A stretch of 64,000 nucleotides of DNA from Clostridiales bacterium (GCA_020063565.1 JAICDB010000002.1:1-64000); one strand, 5' to 3'; positions 16,636-25,359 are shown, counted from the stretch's first letter. Notes: generated by a model from the sequence alone, not told the origin. A program made the numbers and translations.

Positions 16636-18108
16636 GTGAAAAGTAACTATGTAAAGGCTAACTATGACGTTAATCAAACAATTAATTTTCGTGTGTTGAG
16701 TGATCATCAGTGTGAAGAAATTTATCTAGCTGCCCTGGAAGTTTTAGAATATACAGGAGCCGTTATTCACAGTGAAAGAACATTGGAAATTTTGAAAAAA
16801 GGTGGTTGCTGGGTAGACGGTAACCATGTAAAGTTTCCAACCAAGGTTGTTGAAGCAGCAGTAAGGACTGCTCCTTCCAGGATTGCCATTAGTGACAGAA
16901 ATGGTAAAAGAGCTATGTTTTTAGAGTCACAAAATGTTTATTTTGGTCCTGGACCAAGTAATACTTACATGTTAGATCCGGAAACCGGAGAAAGAAGAAG
17001 ACCGAGAGTGGCAGATGCAGCTAGAGTTGCTAAGCTTTGCGATGCTCTTCCTAACATTGATTATGTTATGGACAGTGGAACACCTATGGATGTTACTCCT
17101 ACGCTTGCGGATGTTCATTCATTTAACCAAATGGTTAGAAATACTACAAAACCCATTATTCATTGGGGATTTGATGAGGACCAGTATAATGACATCATAG
17201 ATATGGCTGAAGTAATAGCAGGTGGACCAGAAGAATTATCCAAAAACCCGTTCTTCATCCTTTATTCAGAACCAAGTCCTCCATTGAGACATTCCCATGA
17301 GGCAATAGATAAAGCAGTTGCTGCTGCTAAAAGAGATATTCCTGTTATTTACGTTCCTGTAAACTTTGCAGGTGGTACTGTTCCTGCAACTATGGCGGGA
17401 GCTCTGGTTTGCTCAGTTGCCGATTCCCTGGTAGGTTTGGTCGCTAACCAGCTAGTAAGACCCGGCTCCGGCTTTATCATGGGAGGAGTTATAACTGCCA
17501 TGGATATGAGCAGTACTATCTGTTCATATGGTGCTCCTGAACTGTCTTTACTTTCAGCTGCATTAACTAATGTGGCACGCTATATTGGCATCCCGATGTT
17601 TAGTACGGGTGGATGTACCGATGCAAAAATGATAGATGCCCAGTGGGCTGCTGAAGCAGCATTCTCTAACTTATTAGCAGGTTTGAGCGGTGCAAGCCTT
17701 GTTCACGACTGTAACTATATGGAATACGGCAATACGGGTTCAATGGACTTACTAACAATTAACGATGAAATTATTGGAATGGTTAGAAGAATCATGAAGG
17801 GTATCAAAGTAGATGACTACCAAATGGCAGTAGATATCATAGATAAAGTAGGTCCAGGAGGTCATTTTTTAGGTGAACAGCACACTATGGAAAACTTTAG
17901 AAAAGAATTCTGGCAGCCTAAACTAATGAATAGATTGCGTTATGATGAGTGGAAGGCTAGCGGTGCAAAAACTATGGCGCAGAGAGTAAACGAAAGAACG
18001 AGGGAAATCCTGGCAAACCATGAAGTTGAACCTCTACCAAAGAGTGTAACTGATAAATTGGATGCTATTATTGAAAAGGCAGAACAGAGAGAAGCTAGTA
18101 AGAGATAA
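16636..18108 (+). CDS. MttB-superfamily methylamine/betaine:corrinoid methyltransferase, non-pyrrolysine (copy 1)
   Basis: 490 residues from a GTG at 16636 behind AGAAAGGAGAGAG. The sequence follows the COG5598 (trimethylamine methyltransferase MttB) pattern: VLEYTGAVIHSERTLEILKKGGCWVDG, FGPGPSNTYMLDPETGERR, GGTVPATMAGALVCSVADSLVG and GPGGHFLGEQHTMENFRKEFWQPKL. The frame has no internal UAG where pyrrolysine MttB carries one, placing it with the MtgB-like group that demethylates quaternary amines such as glycine betaine, proline betaine or carnitine. The substrate is not decidable by eye. Expression should be sigma-54 dependent. The next gene is a paralogue with a near-identical ribosome binding region. 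Confidence 0.9.
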   Translation: MKSNYVKANYDVNQTINFRVLSDHQCEEIYLAALEVLEYTGAVIHSERTLEILKKGGCWVDGNHVKFPTKVVEAAVRTAPSRIAISDRNGKRAMFLESQNVYFGPGPSNTYMLDPETGERRRPRVADAARVAKLCDALPNIDYVMDSGTPMDVTPTLADVHSFNQMVRNTTKPIIHWGFDEDQYNDIIDMAEVIAGGPEELSKNPFFILYSEPSPPLRHSHEAIDKAVAAAKRDIPVIYVPVNFAGGTVPATMAGALVCSVADSLVGLVANQLVRPGSGFIMGGVITAMDMSSTICSYGAPELSLLSAALTNVARYIGIPMFSTGGCTDAKMIDAQWAAEAAFSNLLAGLSGASLVHDCNYMEYGNTGSMDLLTINDEIIGMVRRIMKGIKVDDYQMAVDIIDKVGPGGHFLGEQHTMENFRKEFWQPKLMNRLRYDEWKASGAKTMAQRVNERTREILANHEVEPLPKSVTDKLDAIIEKAEQREASKR

Positions 18109-18167
18109 AATGGCGCTTAAAAAACGATTTATATTTCAAAATGTCCCGAAGAAAGGAGAGATTATTT

Positions 18168-19628
18168 GTGAGATCAAGAAGTAATTTTAAGGCTAATGCC
18201 AGTACGATGCTCAGTGTGCTTTCTGATAGACAGTGTGAAGAAATTGTAATGGCTGCTGAAGAAGTTTTAGAGCGCACTGGGGTAACTGTGTATGACGATG
18301 AAGCTCTTGAAACACTTAAAAAACATGGTTGCTGGATAGATGGGAACAGGGTAAGAATTCCAACTGCATTGGTTGAAAGATGCTTGAGAAGCGCTCCGAC
18401 TCGTGTAACTTTATGTAACAGCAGAACTGGTTCTAGAGATGTATTGTTACAAGGAAACAATGCATATTTCGGCAGCGGTTCTGATACTCCATATACTATA
18501 GATCCTTATACCGGAGAGAGAAAAAGGGCTACCAAAGAAAGTGTTGGCTGGGCTTGTAAAGTTTTAGATGCACTTCCAAATATAGATTTTGTAATGTCTT
18601 TAGGTATTGTACAGGATGTACCACTCTTAATCTCTGATAGACACCAGTTTGAAGTGCAGGTTCTCAATACCGGTAAGCCAATTGTAACAACAGCGCATGA
18701 TATTTACGGTTTTGCTGACATAATTGAAATGTGTGAAATAATTGCCGGTGGCGAAGAAGAATTAAGACGCAATCCATTTATGACTCTCTATGCAGAACCA
18801 ATTTCTCCATTGCAGCATGCATGGGAAGCTGCTTCTAAACTTGTGTTGGCGGCTAAAAAAGGTTTGCCTGTTGTTTATACTCCCTGTGTTATGGCAGGTG
18901 GTACTGTTCCTTCAACTATGGCAGGAGTTCTGGTAAACGGACTGGCTGAAAGTCTCAGCGGTTTAGTAATTAACCAGTGTACAAGAGAAGGATCTCCATT
19001 TATCATGGGTGGAGTATTTACTATAATGGATATGGGAACTACCATATTCTCCTATGGTTCACCTGAATTTAATCTTTTAATGGCTGCTCTGGCTGATTTA
19101 GCTCATTACCTCAAGATACCAATGTTCGGAACGGCAGGTTGTACTGACAGCTGTGTAGTTGACGAACAGGCCGGAATTGAGGCTGCAATTTCCATTGCCA
19201 TGACAGCTATGTCAGGTCCTAACCTCAATCATGACGTCGGTTATATAGAGTATGGTTCTACTTCATCATTAGAAATGCTGGTGTTATGTGATGAACTAAT
19301 TGGTATGGCTAGAAGATTGACTAGAGGTATTGAAGTAAATGAAAATACTCTTGCACTGGATGTAATACATGATGCTGGACCAGGTGGACATTTCTTAACG
19401 CAAAAGCACACATTCGATAACTTCAAGAAAGAAATATATAAGAATAGATTATTTGATCACCAGCACTATGAGCCATGGAAAGAAAAAGTGAATAGACCGA
19501 TAACAGAAACGGCTAGACTGAAGGCTATAGATATAATAGAAAATTATGAGCCGGAGCCATTACCGAAGGATGTTCAGAAGAAAATACGTGAAGTGGTAGA
19601 AAGAGCTGAAAAAAGAGCAGAATTATAA
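18168..19628 (+). CDS. MttB-superfamily methyltransferase, non-pyrrolysine (copy 2)
   Basis: 486 residues, clearly a paralogue of the preceding gene: CGSGSDTPY-type segment FGSGSDTPYTIDPYTGERK, GGTVPSTMAGVLVNGLAESLSG and GPGGHFLTQKHTFDNFKKEIY. The GTG at 18168 is preferred over an in-frame ATG at 18141 because it sits behind GAAAGGAGAG in the same arrangement as in copy 1. There is no internal UAG. A terminator at 19637 ends this two-gene operon. Having two diverged copies suggests two related substrates, or a heteromeric or back-up enzyme; sequence alone does not decide. Confidence 0.9.
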   Translation: MRSRSNFKANASTMLSVLSDRQCEEIVMAAEEVLERTGVTVYDDEALETLKKHGCWIDGNRVRIPTALVERCLRSAPTRVTLCNSRTGSRDVLLQGNNAYFGSGSDTPYTIDPYTGERKRATKESVGWACKVLDALPNIDFVMSLGIVQDVPLLISDRHQFEVQVLNTGKPIVTTAHDIYGFADIIEMCEIIAGGEEELRRNPFMTLYAEPISPLQHAWEAASKLVLAAKKGLPVVYTPCVMAGGTVPSTMAGVLVNGLAESLSGLVINQCTREGSPFIMGGVFTIMDMGTTIFSYGSPEFNLLMAALADLAHYLKIPMFGTAGCTDSCVVDEQAGIEAAISIAMTAMSGPNLNHDVGYIEYGSTSSLEMLVLCDELIGMARRLTRGIEVNENTLALDVIHDAGPGGHFLTQKHTFDNFKKEIYKNRLFDHQHYEPWKEKVNRPITETARLKAIDIIENYEPEPLPKDVQKKIREVVERAEKRAEL

Positions 19629-19636
19629 TTTACTTT

Positions 19637-19670
19637 AAAAAGGCAGTGTTAATAGAGCACTGCCTTTTTT
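19637..19670 (+). terminator. Rho-independent terminator of the mttB-like operon
   Basis: AAAAAGGCAGTG / CACTGCCTTTTTT stem with a 9-nt loop and T-run. Confidence 0.88.
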
Positions 19671-19766
19671 GAAAATATTTTTACTAAAATTTATATTCCT
19701 GAAAAGTGAATTATTATGTTATAATTTATTAATAAACAGCACAAATTTAGAGTTTTAAAGGGGATT

Positions 19767-21068
19767 ATGTCTATGTTACAAATGCAATTAAGGGATTTAG
19801 TTGGAGAAGAAATTCTTGAACAAATTCTATCCTCTTTTACCAAAGCTACAGGTTTAAGGGCGGTAATAGTTGATCGCGACGGCAAAAATAGAATAACATC
19901 CAAAGACTTCCCTGATGATTGCGAATTTTGCACTATTATACGCTCTACTGAGTTGGGATGCTCTAAATGTGAGAAATCTTATGCCAGGGCCGGAAAAGAG
20001 TCGGCCAAATATGGTGAACCATATATTTTCCGTTGTCATGCCGGTTTGGTAGCATGGGCTGCCCCAATAATGCTTGATGATGAACATGTTGGTTCAATTA
20101 TCTGTAGTCAGGTCTTAATGTGGGAACCTGAAGAATTTTTCTGGCAAGAGATTAAAGAAATGTGCAGTAGTTTGAATTTAGATTTAGAAGTTTTAATGGA
20201 AGCTGCAAAAAAACTAGAAATTTTATCAGCAGAAAGGGTTCAAGGCGCTGCCGATCTTTTGTTTTTTGTAGCTAATCATTTAATGAAAACCGGAATGACA
20301 AATTTACAGCAGCGCAGAGAAATTGCTGAGCATCAAGCCCGCTTGGGAGAAGAAATGCAGGCAAGAAAAGCTCTGGAAAGTGTTGTTAAAGAAATTGAGT
20401 CACGCTCTAACAGGATTTATGCTCTAGAAAAGGAACAGGAGTTAATTTCTGCAGTGCGTAAGGGTGAGCGTGATACATCATATAGGCTTTTAAACGAATT
20501 GCTGGCTGACATTATTCAAAAATATCCCGATGACTCTAAAGAAGTTAAGTCAAGGCTTCTAGAATTAATAGTACTTCTTTCACGGGCTGCAATAGAAGGC
20601 GGAGCAAATTTAAAATTAATACTATCATTAAACTCAAAATATTTAGAAGAACTAAATAACATAGATAGTATTGAAGATCAGTGCTTGTGGATTTTAAAAG
20701 TAACACATGAATTTATTGACAGTATTGATAAATCTTCAGATATTAAAAATTTACAAGTTATTCAGAAATCTGCAGAATTTATGAGGAAAAACTTTAATAA
20801 AAAACTGACAATTGATGATATTTCCCAGGCAGTATATTTAAGCCCCTGTTATTTAAGTAAAATATTTAAACAGGAACTGGGCTGTACAATTATGGAATAT
20901 TTAACTAAAGTAAGAATTGATGAAGCTAAAAAATACTTGCGTAATCCCCGTTATAATATAATGCAGGTTGCAAATTTGATTGGATTCGATGACCCGAGTT
21001 ATTTTACAAAGGTTTTTAAAAAGAGTGAAGGTATCACTCCAAGTCAATATAAGAGAAAAGCTTTGTAA
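19767..21068 (+). CDS. PocR-domain AraC-family transcriptional regulator
   Basis: 433 residues. The N-terminal PocR sensory domain (about 10-170) has the cysteine pattern CEFCTII..GCSKCEKSY...FRCHAGLVAWAAPI. A coiled linker follows (about 175-230), and the C-terminal ~100 residues are an AraC double helix-turn-helix (LTIDDISQAVYLSPCYLSKIFKQELG ... VANLIGFDDPSYFTKVFKKSEGITPSQYK). PocR domains sense small metabolites; the type protein regulates propanediol and B12 genes. The corrinoid-protein gene starts 25 bp downstream, so the pair is likely one transcription unit. Two more members are at 43905 and 45182, also next to a corrinoid protein. Confidence 0.9.
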   Translation: MSMLQMQLRDLVGEEILEQILSSFTKATGLRAVIVDRDGKNRITSKDFPDDCEFCTIIRSTELGCSKCEKSYARAGKESAKYGEPYIFRCHAGLVAWAAPIMLDDEHVGSIICSQVLMWEPEEFFWQEIKEMCSSLNLDLEVLMEAAKKLEILSAERVQGAADLLFFVANHLMKTGMTNLQQRREIAEHQARLGEEMQARKALESVVKEIESRSNRIYALEKEQELISAVRKGERDTSYRLLNELLADIIQKYPDDSKEVKSRLLELIVLLSRAAIEGGANLKLILSLNSKYLEELNNIDSIEDQCLWILKVTHEFIDSIDKSSDIKNLQVIQKSAEFMRKNFNKKLTIDDISQAVYLSPCYLSKIFKQELGCTIMEYLTKVRIDEAKKYLRNPRYNIMQVANLIGFDDPSYFTKVFKKSEGITPSQYKRKAL

Positions 21069-21093
21069 TCTAATATAGGAGGCCTTTGGAGCT

Positions 21094-21729
21094 ATGGATT
21101 TTCAAAAATTAGCTGAAGCAGTTGTGGAAGGTAATGTTAAAAAAGTAAAGGGATTAACCGAGAAATTGTTATCTGAAGGAATCCGCCCTGATATCATTTT
21201 AAATGAAGGTCTCTTAAAGGGAATGCAAAAAGTAAGTGACCGGTATAAAGAAAAGGATTTTTATATACCGGAAGTTTTACTTTCTTCAAGGGCAATGCAA
21301 GCAGGGTTTCATATTATCAAACCTCTAATAGAAGATAATAGCACAAGCGCCCTTCCTCATAAAGTTGTGATAGGGACTGTTGCAGGGGATTTACATGATA
21401 TAGGGAAAAATCTTGTCTCCCTTATGCTTAAAAGTAGGGGCTTTCATGTAATTGATTTGGGAATTGATGTTCCTCCTGAAGATTTTGTAGAAGCTGTCAA
21501 AAAGCACCAGCCTGACATCTTAGCAATGTCATCTCTTTTAACAACTACTTTGGCAATAATTCCAGAGACAATCCGCTTGTTGAAAAAAGAGAAATATAGA
21601 GATAAAGTGAAAATTATGGTAGGTGGCGCCCCCGTAACAAAGGATTATGCACGTGCAGTTGGCTCCGATGGTTATGCGCATGATGCAATTAATGCTGTAG
21701 TTGTTGCATTAGACCTTGTCAAGAGTTAA
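21094..21729 (+). CDS. Corrinoid methyl-carrier protein (second paralogue)
   Basis: 211 residues with the cap domain (GMQKVSDRYKEKDFYIPEVLLSSRAMQAG) and a B12-binding domain with GDLHDIGKN, cobalt ligand His101, and GSDGYAHDAINAVV at the end. It is co-oriented with the PocR/AraC gene, 25 bp after it, with AGGAGGC as ribosome binding site. It may be the partner of the MttB-like enzymes upstream, whose own operon lacks a corrinoid protein; this is inference from position. The promoter of the glycine riboswitch overlaps its last codons. Confidence 0.9.
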   Translation: MDFQKLAEAVVEGNVKKVKGLTEKLLSEGIRPDIILNEGLLKGMQKVSDRYKEKDFYIPEVLLSSRAMQAGFHIIKPLIEDNSTSALPHKVVIGTVAGDLHDIGKNLVSLMLKSRGFHVIDLGIDVPPEDFVEAVKKHQPDILAMSSLLTTTLAIIPETIRLLKKEKYRDKVKIMVGGAPVTKDYARAVGSDGYAHDAINAVVVALDLVKS

Positions 21730-21744
21730 AATTCAGTATATAAT
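21716..21744 (+). promoter_or_regulatory. Sigma-A promoter of the glycine riboswitch/gcv operon
   Basis: TTGTCA (21716-21721), exactly 17 nt, TATAAT (21739-21744). It overlaps the end of the corrinoid gene and lies about 37 nt before the riboswitch P1 stem. Confidence 0.75.
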
Positions 21745-21780
21745 GGAAGCAAGAAAAATTTAATATTGGTGGATGAAGGC

Positions 21781-22203
21781 AAGTGGGAGAGATTCCTTAA
21801 GAGGTGGAGGACCTTACGAACTATCCTAGTTAAACCAACGCAGAAATTCGCAGTGGATTTCGCACGGACTTTACGAACTACCGTTTAAAATAGGAGTTCG
21901 TAAAGGAGTACGAGAGACACAAGAAGTTCAAGGTGAGCAGCGCAGGAGACGAGCCAACGCAGAAATTCGCAGTGGATTTCGCACGGACTTTACGAACTAC
22001 CTCTTTAAAGGAACGCCGAAGGAGCAAGGTAGCTTGCTAGCTGCAAAAGCTACTGAAACTCTCAGGCAAAAGTACCGCTTCCCGACACATCTCTGGAGAG
22101 TTTTCCCGCAGGGGAAACACCAAAGGGGTAATTGCTTTTAAAGCAGATAATCTCTCAGGTCTAAGGACAGAGTAACAGCGGTGCTGTTTGACTCTGTTTT
22201 TTT
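21781..22203 (+). promoter_or_regulatory. Tandem glycine riboswitch with terminator; first aptamer carries a large insertion
   Basis: Aptamer I: P1 AAGTGG (21781-21786) / CCGCTT (22075-22080), then GGAGAG (21786-21791), CGCCGAAGGAGCAA (22014-22027) and ACTCTCAGG (22058-22066) with CAAAAG. Aptamer II: P1 CTCTG (22091) / CAGAG (22168-22172), GGAGAG, ACCAAAGGGGTAA, CTCTCAGGT and AAGGACAGAG. The expression platform is a terminator, ACAGAGTAACAGC / GCTGTT..ACTCTGT (22167-22197), with a run of T; it shares bases with P1 of aptamer II, so glycine should disrupt it and switch on gcv. Oddities: the hairpin between GGAGAG and CGCCGAAGG in aptamer I (stem 21793-21805 / 21999-22013) holds a 193-nt insertion of repeats, and aptamer II has CCAAAGG where CCGAAGG is usual. 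Confidence 0.92.
21835..22001 (+). repeat. Direct-repeat insertion inside glycine riboswitch aptamer I
   Basis: A 48-bp sequence beginning CCAACGCAGAAATTCGCAGT and ending TTTACGAACTACC occurs perfectly at 21835-21882 and 21954-22001, a 119-bp period. A shorter, diverged tail of the same unit (CCTTACGAACTATCC) sits at about 21811. Each unit can fold: CTTTACGAACT near 21869 pairs with AGTTCGTAAAG near 21894. A diverged relative lies between gcvT and gcvH. Confidence 0.85.
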
Positions 22204-22335
22204 ATTGCTTTTTTTGCAATGGCATTTTTAGAACAATATGATTTTAAAGAATATTAATACATAGGGCGAGATAGTATAATATTTAGAGTTTAGGATTATT
22301 TAGAAAAGACTAAAATTTAATCAAAAGGGGGGATT

Positions 22336-22383
22336 ATGGAAAAACTCCTTGTAGGTACTTTTATTAATTTAGGAGGTGGGTAA
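22336..22383 (+). promoter_or_regulatory. Possible 15-codon leader ORF coupled to gcvT
   Basis: ATG at 22336 behind AAAAGGGGGG encodes MEKLLVGTFINLGGG and stops at TAA directly before the gcvT ATG (TAAATG). Its last three codons (GGA GGT GGG) are at once glycine codons and the gcvT ribosome binding site. It may couple translation, or be chance. Confidence 0.3.
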
Positions 22384-23469
22384 ATGACATTGAAAAAAAC
22401 GCCCCTCAATGAAATTCATAAGGAATTAGGGGCAAAAATGGTTGATTTTGGTGGATGGGAAATGCCGGTTCAGTACAAGGGAATAATTGAAGAACATAAT
22501 GGAGTCAGGGAAAAGGCAGGTCTCTTTGATGTTAGCCACATGGGAGAAATTTGGGTTGAAGGCCCTGGCAGTACGAAAGCAGTTCAAAATCTGGTAACTG
22601 TTGATATTTCAAAGCTTGTACCGGGCAAAATTTCTTATACCATGATGTGTTACCCTCATGGGGGAGTTGTAGATGACCTGCTGGTTTATAAGATGGAAGA
22701 AGACAGTTATCTTCTGGTGGTTAATGCGAGCAATAAAGATAAAGATTTCGACTGGATTAAGGAAAATGTAAGTGGGGATGCAAAAGTCACTGATAAATCA
22801 GATCAAACAGCACAAGTTGCATTACAGGGGCCGCTATCTGAGGAGATTTTGCAGAAATTAACTGACGTGAGGTTATCAGAAATGGGCTATTATACCTGGA
22901 AATGGGTTGAAATAGATGGAGCAAAATGCTTGGTTTCCAGAACAGGCTATACGGGAGAAGACGGATTTGAAATTTACTGTGATCCTCAAGATGTTGCTAA
23001 TATTTGGAACAAAATTTTAAAAACCGGTGGTGAAGATGTACAGCCTGTAGGGCTTGGCGCAAGAGATACATTGCGATTTGAAGCATGTATGCCCCTTTAC
23101 GGGCACGAATTAAGCGAGAATATTACCCCATTGGAAGCGGGACTCGGCTATTTTGTTCACCTGGATGGAGATGACTTTATTGGCAAGGATGCTTTAATTG
23201 AGCAGAAGGAAAAAGGCGTTCCGCGTAAAACAGTTGCCTTCGAAATGTTAGAGAGGGGCATTCCAAGGGCGAACTACAAAGTTTATAAGGGAGAAGAAGA
23301 AATTGGTTATGTAACAACAGGGAGTCATTCTCCGACCCTTGGTAAAAGTATCGGATTGGCATTAATTAAGTCTGAATATGCTCAGAAGGATAGTGAAATT
23401 GCTATTTCGGTAAGGGGTAAGAAACGTAAAGCAAAAATCGTTTCTAAGCCTTTTTACAGTAGAAGATAA
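22384..23469 (+). CDS. gcvT: Glycine cleavage system T protein (aminomethyltransferase)
   Basis: 361 residues, the usual length. It takes the aminomethyl group from lipoyl-GcvH and makes 5,10-methylene-THF and ammonia. Motifs: LGAKMVDFGGWEMPVQYKGI at the N-terminus, AGLFDVSHMGEI with the folate-site Asp, SRTGYTGEDGFEIYC, GARDTLRFEACMPLYGHEL and the C-terminal YVTTGSHSPTLGKSIGLAL. It heads the gcv operon behind the glycine riboswitch. The ribosome binding site is GGAGGTGGG. A 158-bp gap holding a repeat element separates it from gcvH. Confidence 0.97.
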   Translation: MTLKKTPLNEIHKELGAKMVDFGGWEMPVQYKGIIEEHNGVREKAGLFDVSHMGEIWVEGPGSTKAVQNLVTVDISKLVPGKISYTMMCYPHGGVVDDLLVYKMEEDSYLLVVNASNKDKDFDWIKENVSGDAKVTDKSDQTAQVALQGPLSEEILQKLTDVRLSEMGYYTWKWVEIDGAKCLVSRTGYTGEDGFEIYCDPQDVANIWNKILKTGGEDVQPVGLGARDTLRFEACMPLYGHELSENITPLEAGLGYFVHLDGDDFIGKDALIEQKEKGVPRKTVAFEMLERGIPRANYKVYKGEEEIGYVTTGSHSPTLGKSIGLALIKSEYAQKDSEIAISVRGKKRKAKIVSKPFYSRR

Positions 23470-23473
23470 AGCC

Positions 23474-23594
23474 GAGCCAACGCACCTGATATTCAATTGG
23501 ATAAGTGAAGTAGAGTAATAAGCTGCAACTTATCGTTTTCCAATTGAGCGCTGGGGAAGTAGATTTCGCGCGGATTCTTCAAACATCCTTTAAA
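23474..23594 (+). repeat. Diverged copy of the riboswitch-insertion repeat in the gcvT-gcvH gap
   Basis: It begins GAGCCAACGCA and ends GATTTCGCGCGGATTCTTC followed by AAACATCCTTTAAA. These match the two ends of the riboswitch insertion unit (GAGCCAACGCA, GATTTCGCACGGACTTTACG, CTTTAAA). The middle differs and contains TCAATTGG / CCAATTGA arms (23493-23500 / 23540-23547). Confidence 0.6.
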
Positions 23595-23627
23595 TAAAGA
23601 TATTAATATCAATAAGGAGGAGTTTAA

Positions 23628-24011
23628 ATGTATCCTGAAAATCTCAAATATACAAAAGATCATGAGTGGGTTAAAATTGAAGGTGACAAGGTGAAGATTG
23701 GTATTACTTATCATGCGCAGGATGCTCTTGGAGATGTTGTCTTTGTTGAATTGCCGGAAGTAGATGACGAGTTTGAAGCAGGTGAATCCTTTGGCACAGT
23801 TGAGTCTGTAAAAGCTGTTTCCGATTGCTATGCTCCGGTATCCGGAAAAATCACTGCTATCAATGAAGATATTCTTGACTCACCGGAACTGGTAAACTCA
23901 TCTCCTTACGATGACGGTTGGTTTATTGAAATGGAGGTGACTGATTCATCTGAACTCGATCAATTAATGAATTCAGAAGAATATCAAAAATACCTGGAGG
24001 AGGAGGAGTAA
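23628..24011 (+). CDS. gcvH: Glycine cleavage system H protein
   Basis: 127 residues, normal for the family. It carries the lipoyl arm that shuttles the aminomethyl group from GcvP to GcvT. The lipoylation motif FGTVESVKAVSDCYAPVSG places the modified lysine at residue 62. The C-terminal end has the usual SSPYDDGWFIEME. The ribosome binding site is AAGGAGGAG; the stop is one base before the TTG start of gcvPA. Confidence 0.97.
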   Translation: MYPENLKYTKDHEWVKIEGDKVKIGITYHAQDALGDVVFVELPEVDDEFEAGESFGTVESVKAVSDCYAPVSGKITAINEDILDSPELVNSSPYDDGWFIEMEVTDSSELDQLMNSEEYQKYLEEEE

Positions 24012-24012
24012 A

Positions 24013-25359
24013 TTGAAGTTTACACCTCATACTGAAAAAGACAGGAAAGAGATGCTGGAAGCAATAGGTGTGAATAATATTGAGGAGCTTTTCTCGGATA
24101 TTCCTGATGAAGTCCAAAGAAAGGCCAGTTGTGATGTTTCCGGCGGGCTTTCTGAATATGAACTCAGAAAAGCAATCAAGGCTTTGGCGTCCAAAAATAA
24201 AACTAATGACGAATTTATCAGCTTTTTAGGCGCTGGAGCTTATGATCACCATATACCTGCATTTATCGACCAGCTTCTTTTGAGATCGGAATTTTATACT
24301 GCATATACACCGTACCAGCCTGAAATAAGTCAGGGGACACTTCAGGCCATCTTTGAATATCAAACTTTGATTTGTGAATTAACCGGAATGGAAGCTGCCA
24401 ATGCCAGTATGTACGATGGAGCTTCTGCCGTCGCGGAAGCTGCGCTAATGGCAGCTAGCGCAACTCGCAGGAAAAAGATACTTGTATCAGAAGCAATTCA
24501 CCCTGAATACATGGAGGTAATTAACGCTTATATTTCCGGTCATGAGATTGAGGTAGAAAAGATAGAAGCTGTGCAGGGTATTTCAGATTATAAGAAAGCT
24601 TCAGAAAGCATTGACAAAACTGTAGCGGCAGTAATAATCCAGTATCCCAACTTCTACGGTAACATTGAGGATCTCAAGAAATTTGCGGAACTGGCACACC
24701 AGCATAAAGCTCTTCTTATTGCCGCTGTAGCAGATCCCGTTTCTTTAGGTATCTTGAAATCCCCGGGTGAACTTGGAGCGGATATTGTAGTGGGTGAAGG
24801 CCAAAGCTTTGGTAACAACCTTTACTTTGGAGGTCCGTACCTTGGTTTCCTGGCAACAAAAGAGAAGTATATCAGACGAATGCCCGGACGTATTGTTGGA
24901 AAGACAAAGGATGTGGATGGTAAAACAGGTTATGTTTTGACTCTCCAGGCAAGAGAGCAGCACATTAGAAGGGAAAAAGCGACATCAAATATTTGCTCAA
25001 ATGAAGCGTTATGTGCCCTGGCGGCTACAATGAGTTTATGTGCTTTCGGAAAGCAAGGAATTAAAGAGCTTGCTTATAAATCAACTCAAAAAGCACATTA
25101 TGCACTGGAGAAGCTTGTGGAACTACCAGGTGTCGAAGCGGCATATAATCAGCCGTTTTTCAAAGAGTTTGTAATCAAATTGCCAGAGGATGCAGGTGAG
25201 ATTGTTGAAAAGTTGAAGGATGAAGGTATCCTGGCAGGTGTGCCATTGGGACGCTTTGACAGTGCAATGAAGGACAAACTTCTTGTCTGTGTCACTGAAC
25301 TTAGAGCCAAAGAAGAAATTGATCTTTTGGTTGAAAAGTTAGGGGGGATCCTGGCGTGA
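24013..25359 (+). CDS. gcvPA: Glycine decarboxylase subunit 1 (P protein, alpha)
   Basis: 448 residues, the N-terminal half of split glycine dehydrogenase, typical of Gram-positives. Motifs: [48 protein letters not shown] and [11 protein letters not shown]. With subunit 2 it decarboxylates glycine and passes the aminomethyl group to lipoyl-GcvH. The start is TTG at 24013; its ribosome binding site GGAGGAGG overlaps the end of gcvH. It overlaps gcvPB by four bases (GTGA). Confidence 0.97.
   Translation: MKFTPHTEKDRKEMLEAIGVNNIEELFSDIPDEVQRKASCDVSGGLSEYELRKAIKALASKNKTNDEFISFLGAGAYDHHIPAFIDQLLLRSEFYTAYTPYQPEISQGTLQAIFEYQTLICELTGMEAANASMYDGASAVAEAALMAASATRRKKILVSEAIHPEYMEVINAYISGHEIEVEKIEAVQGISDYKKASESIDKTVAAVIIQYPNFYGNIEDLKKFAELAHQHKALLIAAVADPVSLGILKSPGELGADIVVGEGQSFGNNLYFGGPYLGFLATKEKYIRRMPGRIVGKTKDVDGKTGYVLTLQAREQHIRREKATSNICSNEALCALAATMSLCAFGKQGIKELAYKSTQKAHYALEKLVELPGVEAAYNQPFFKEFVIKLPEDAGEIVEKLKDEGILAGVPLGRFDSAMKDKLLVCVTELRAKEEIDLLVEKLGGILA

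Noticed and set aside
16636-19628. Pyrrolysine-type MttB
   Set aside because: Both genes are open throughout, with no in-frame UAG in the region where MttB carries pyrrolysine.
21835-22001. CRISPR-like repeats
   Set aside because: Only two full copies, 71-bp spacer, and they lie within a riboswitch; no cas genes.
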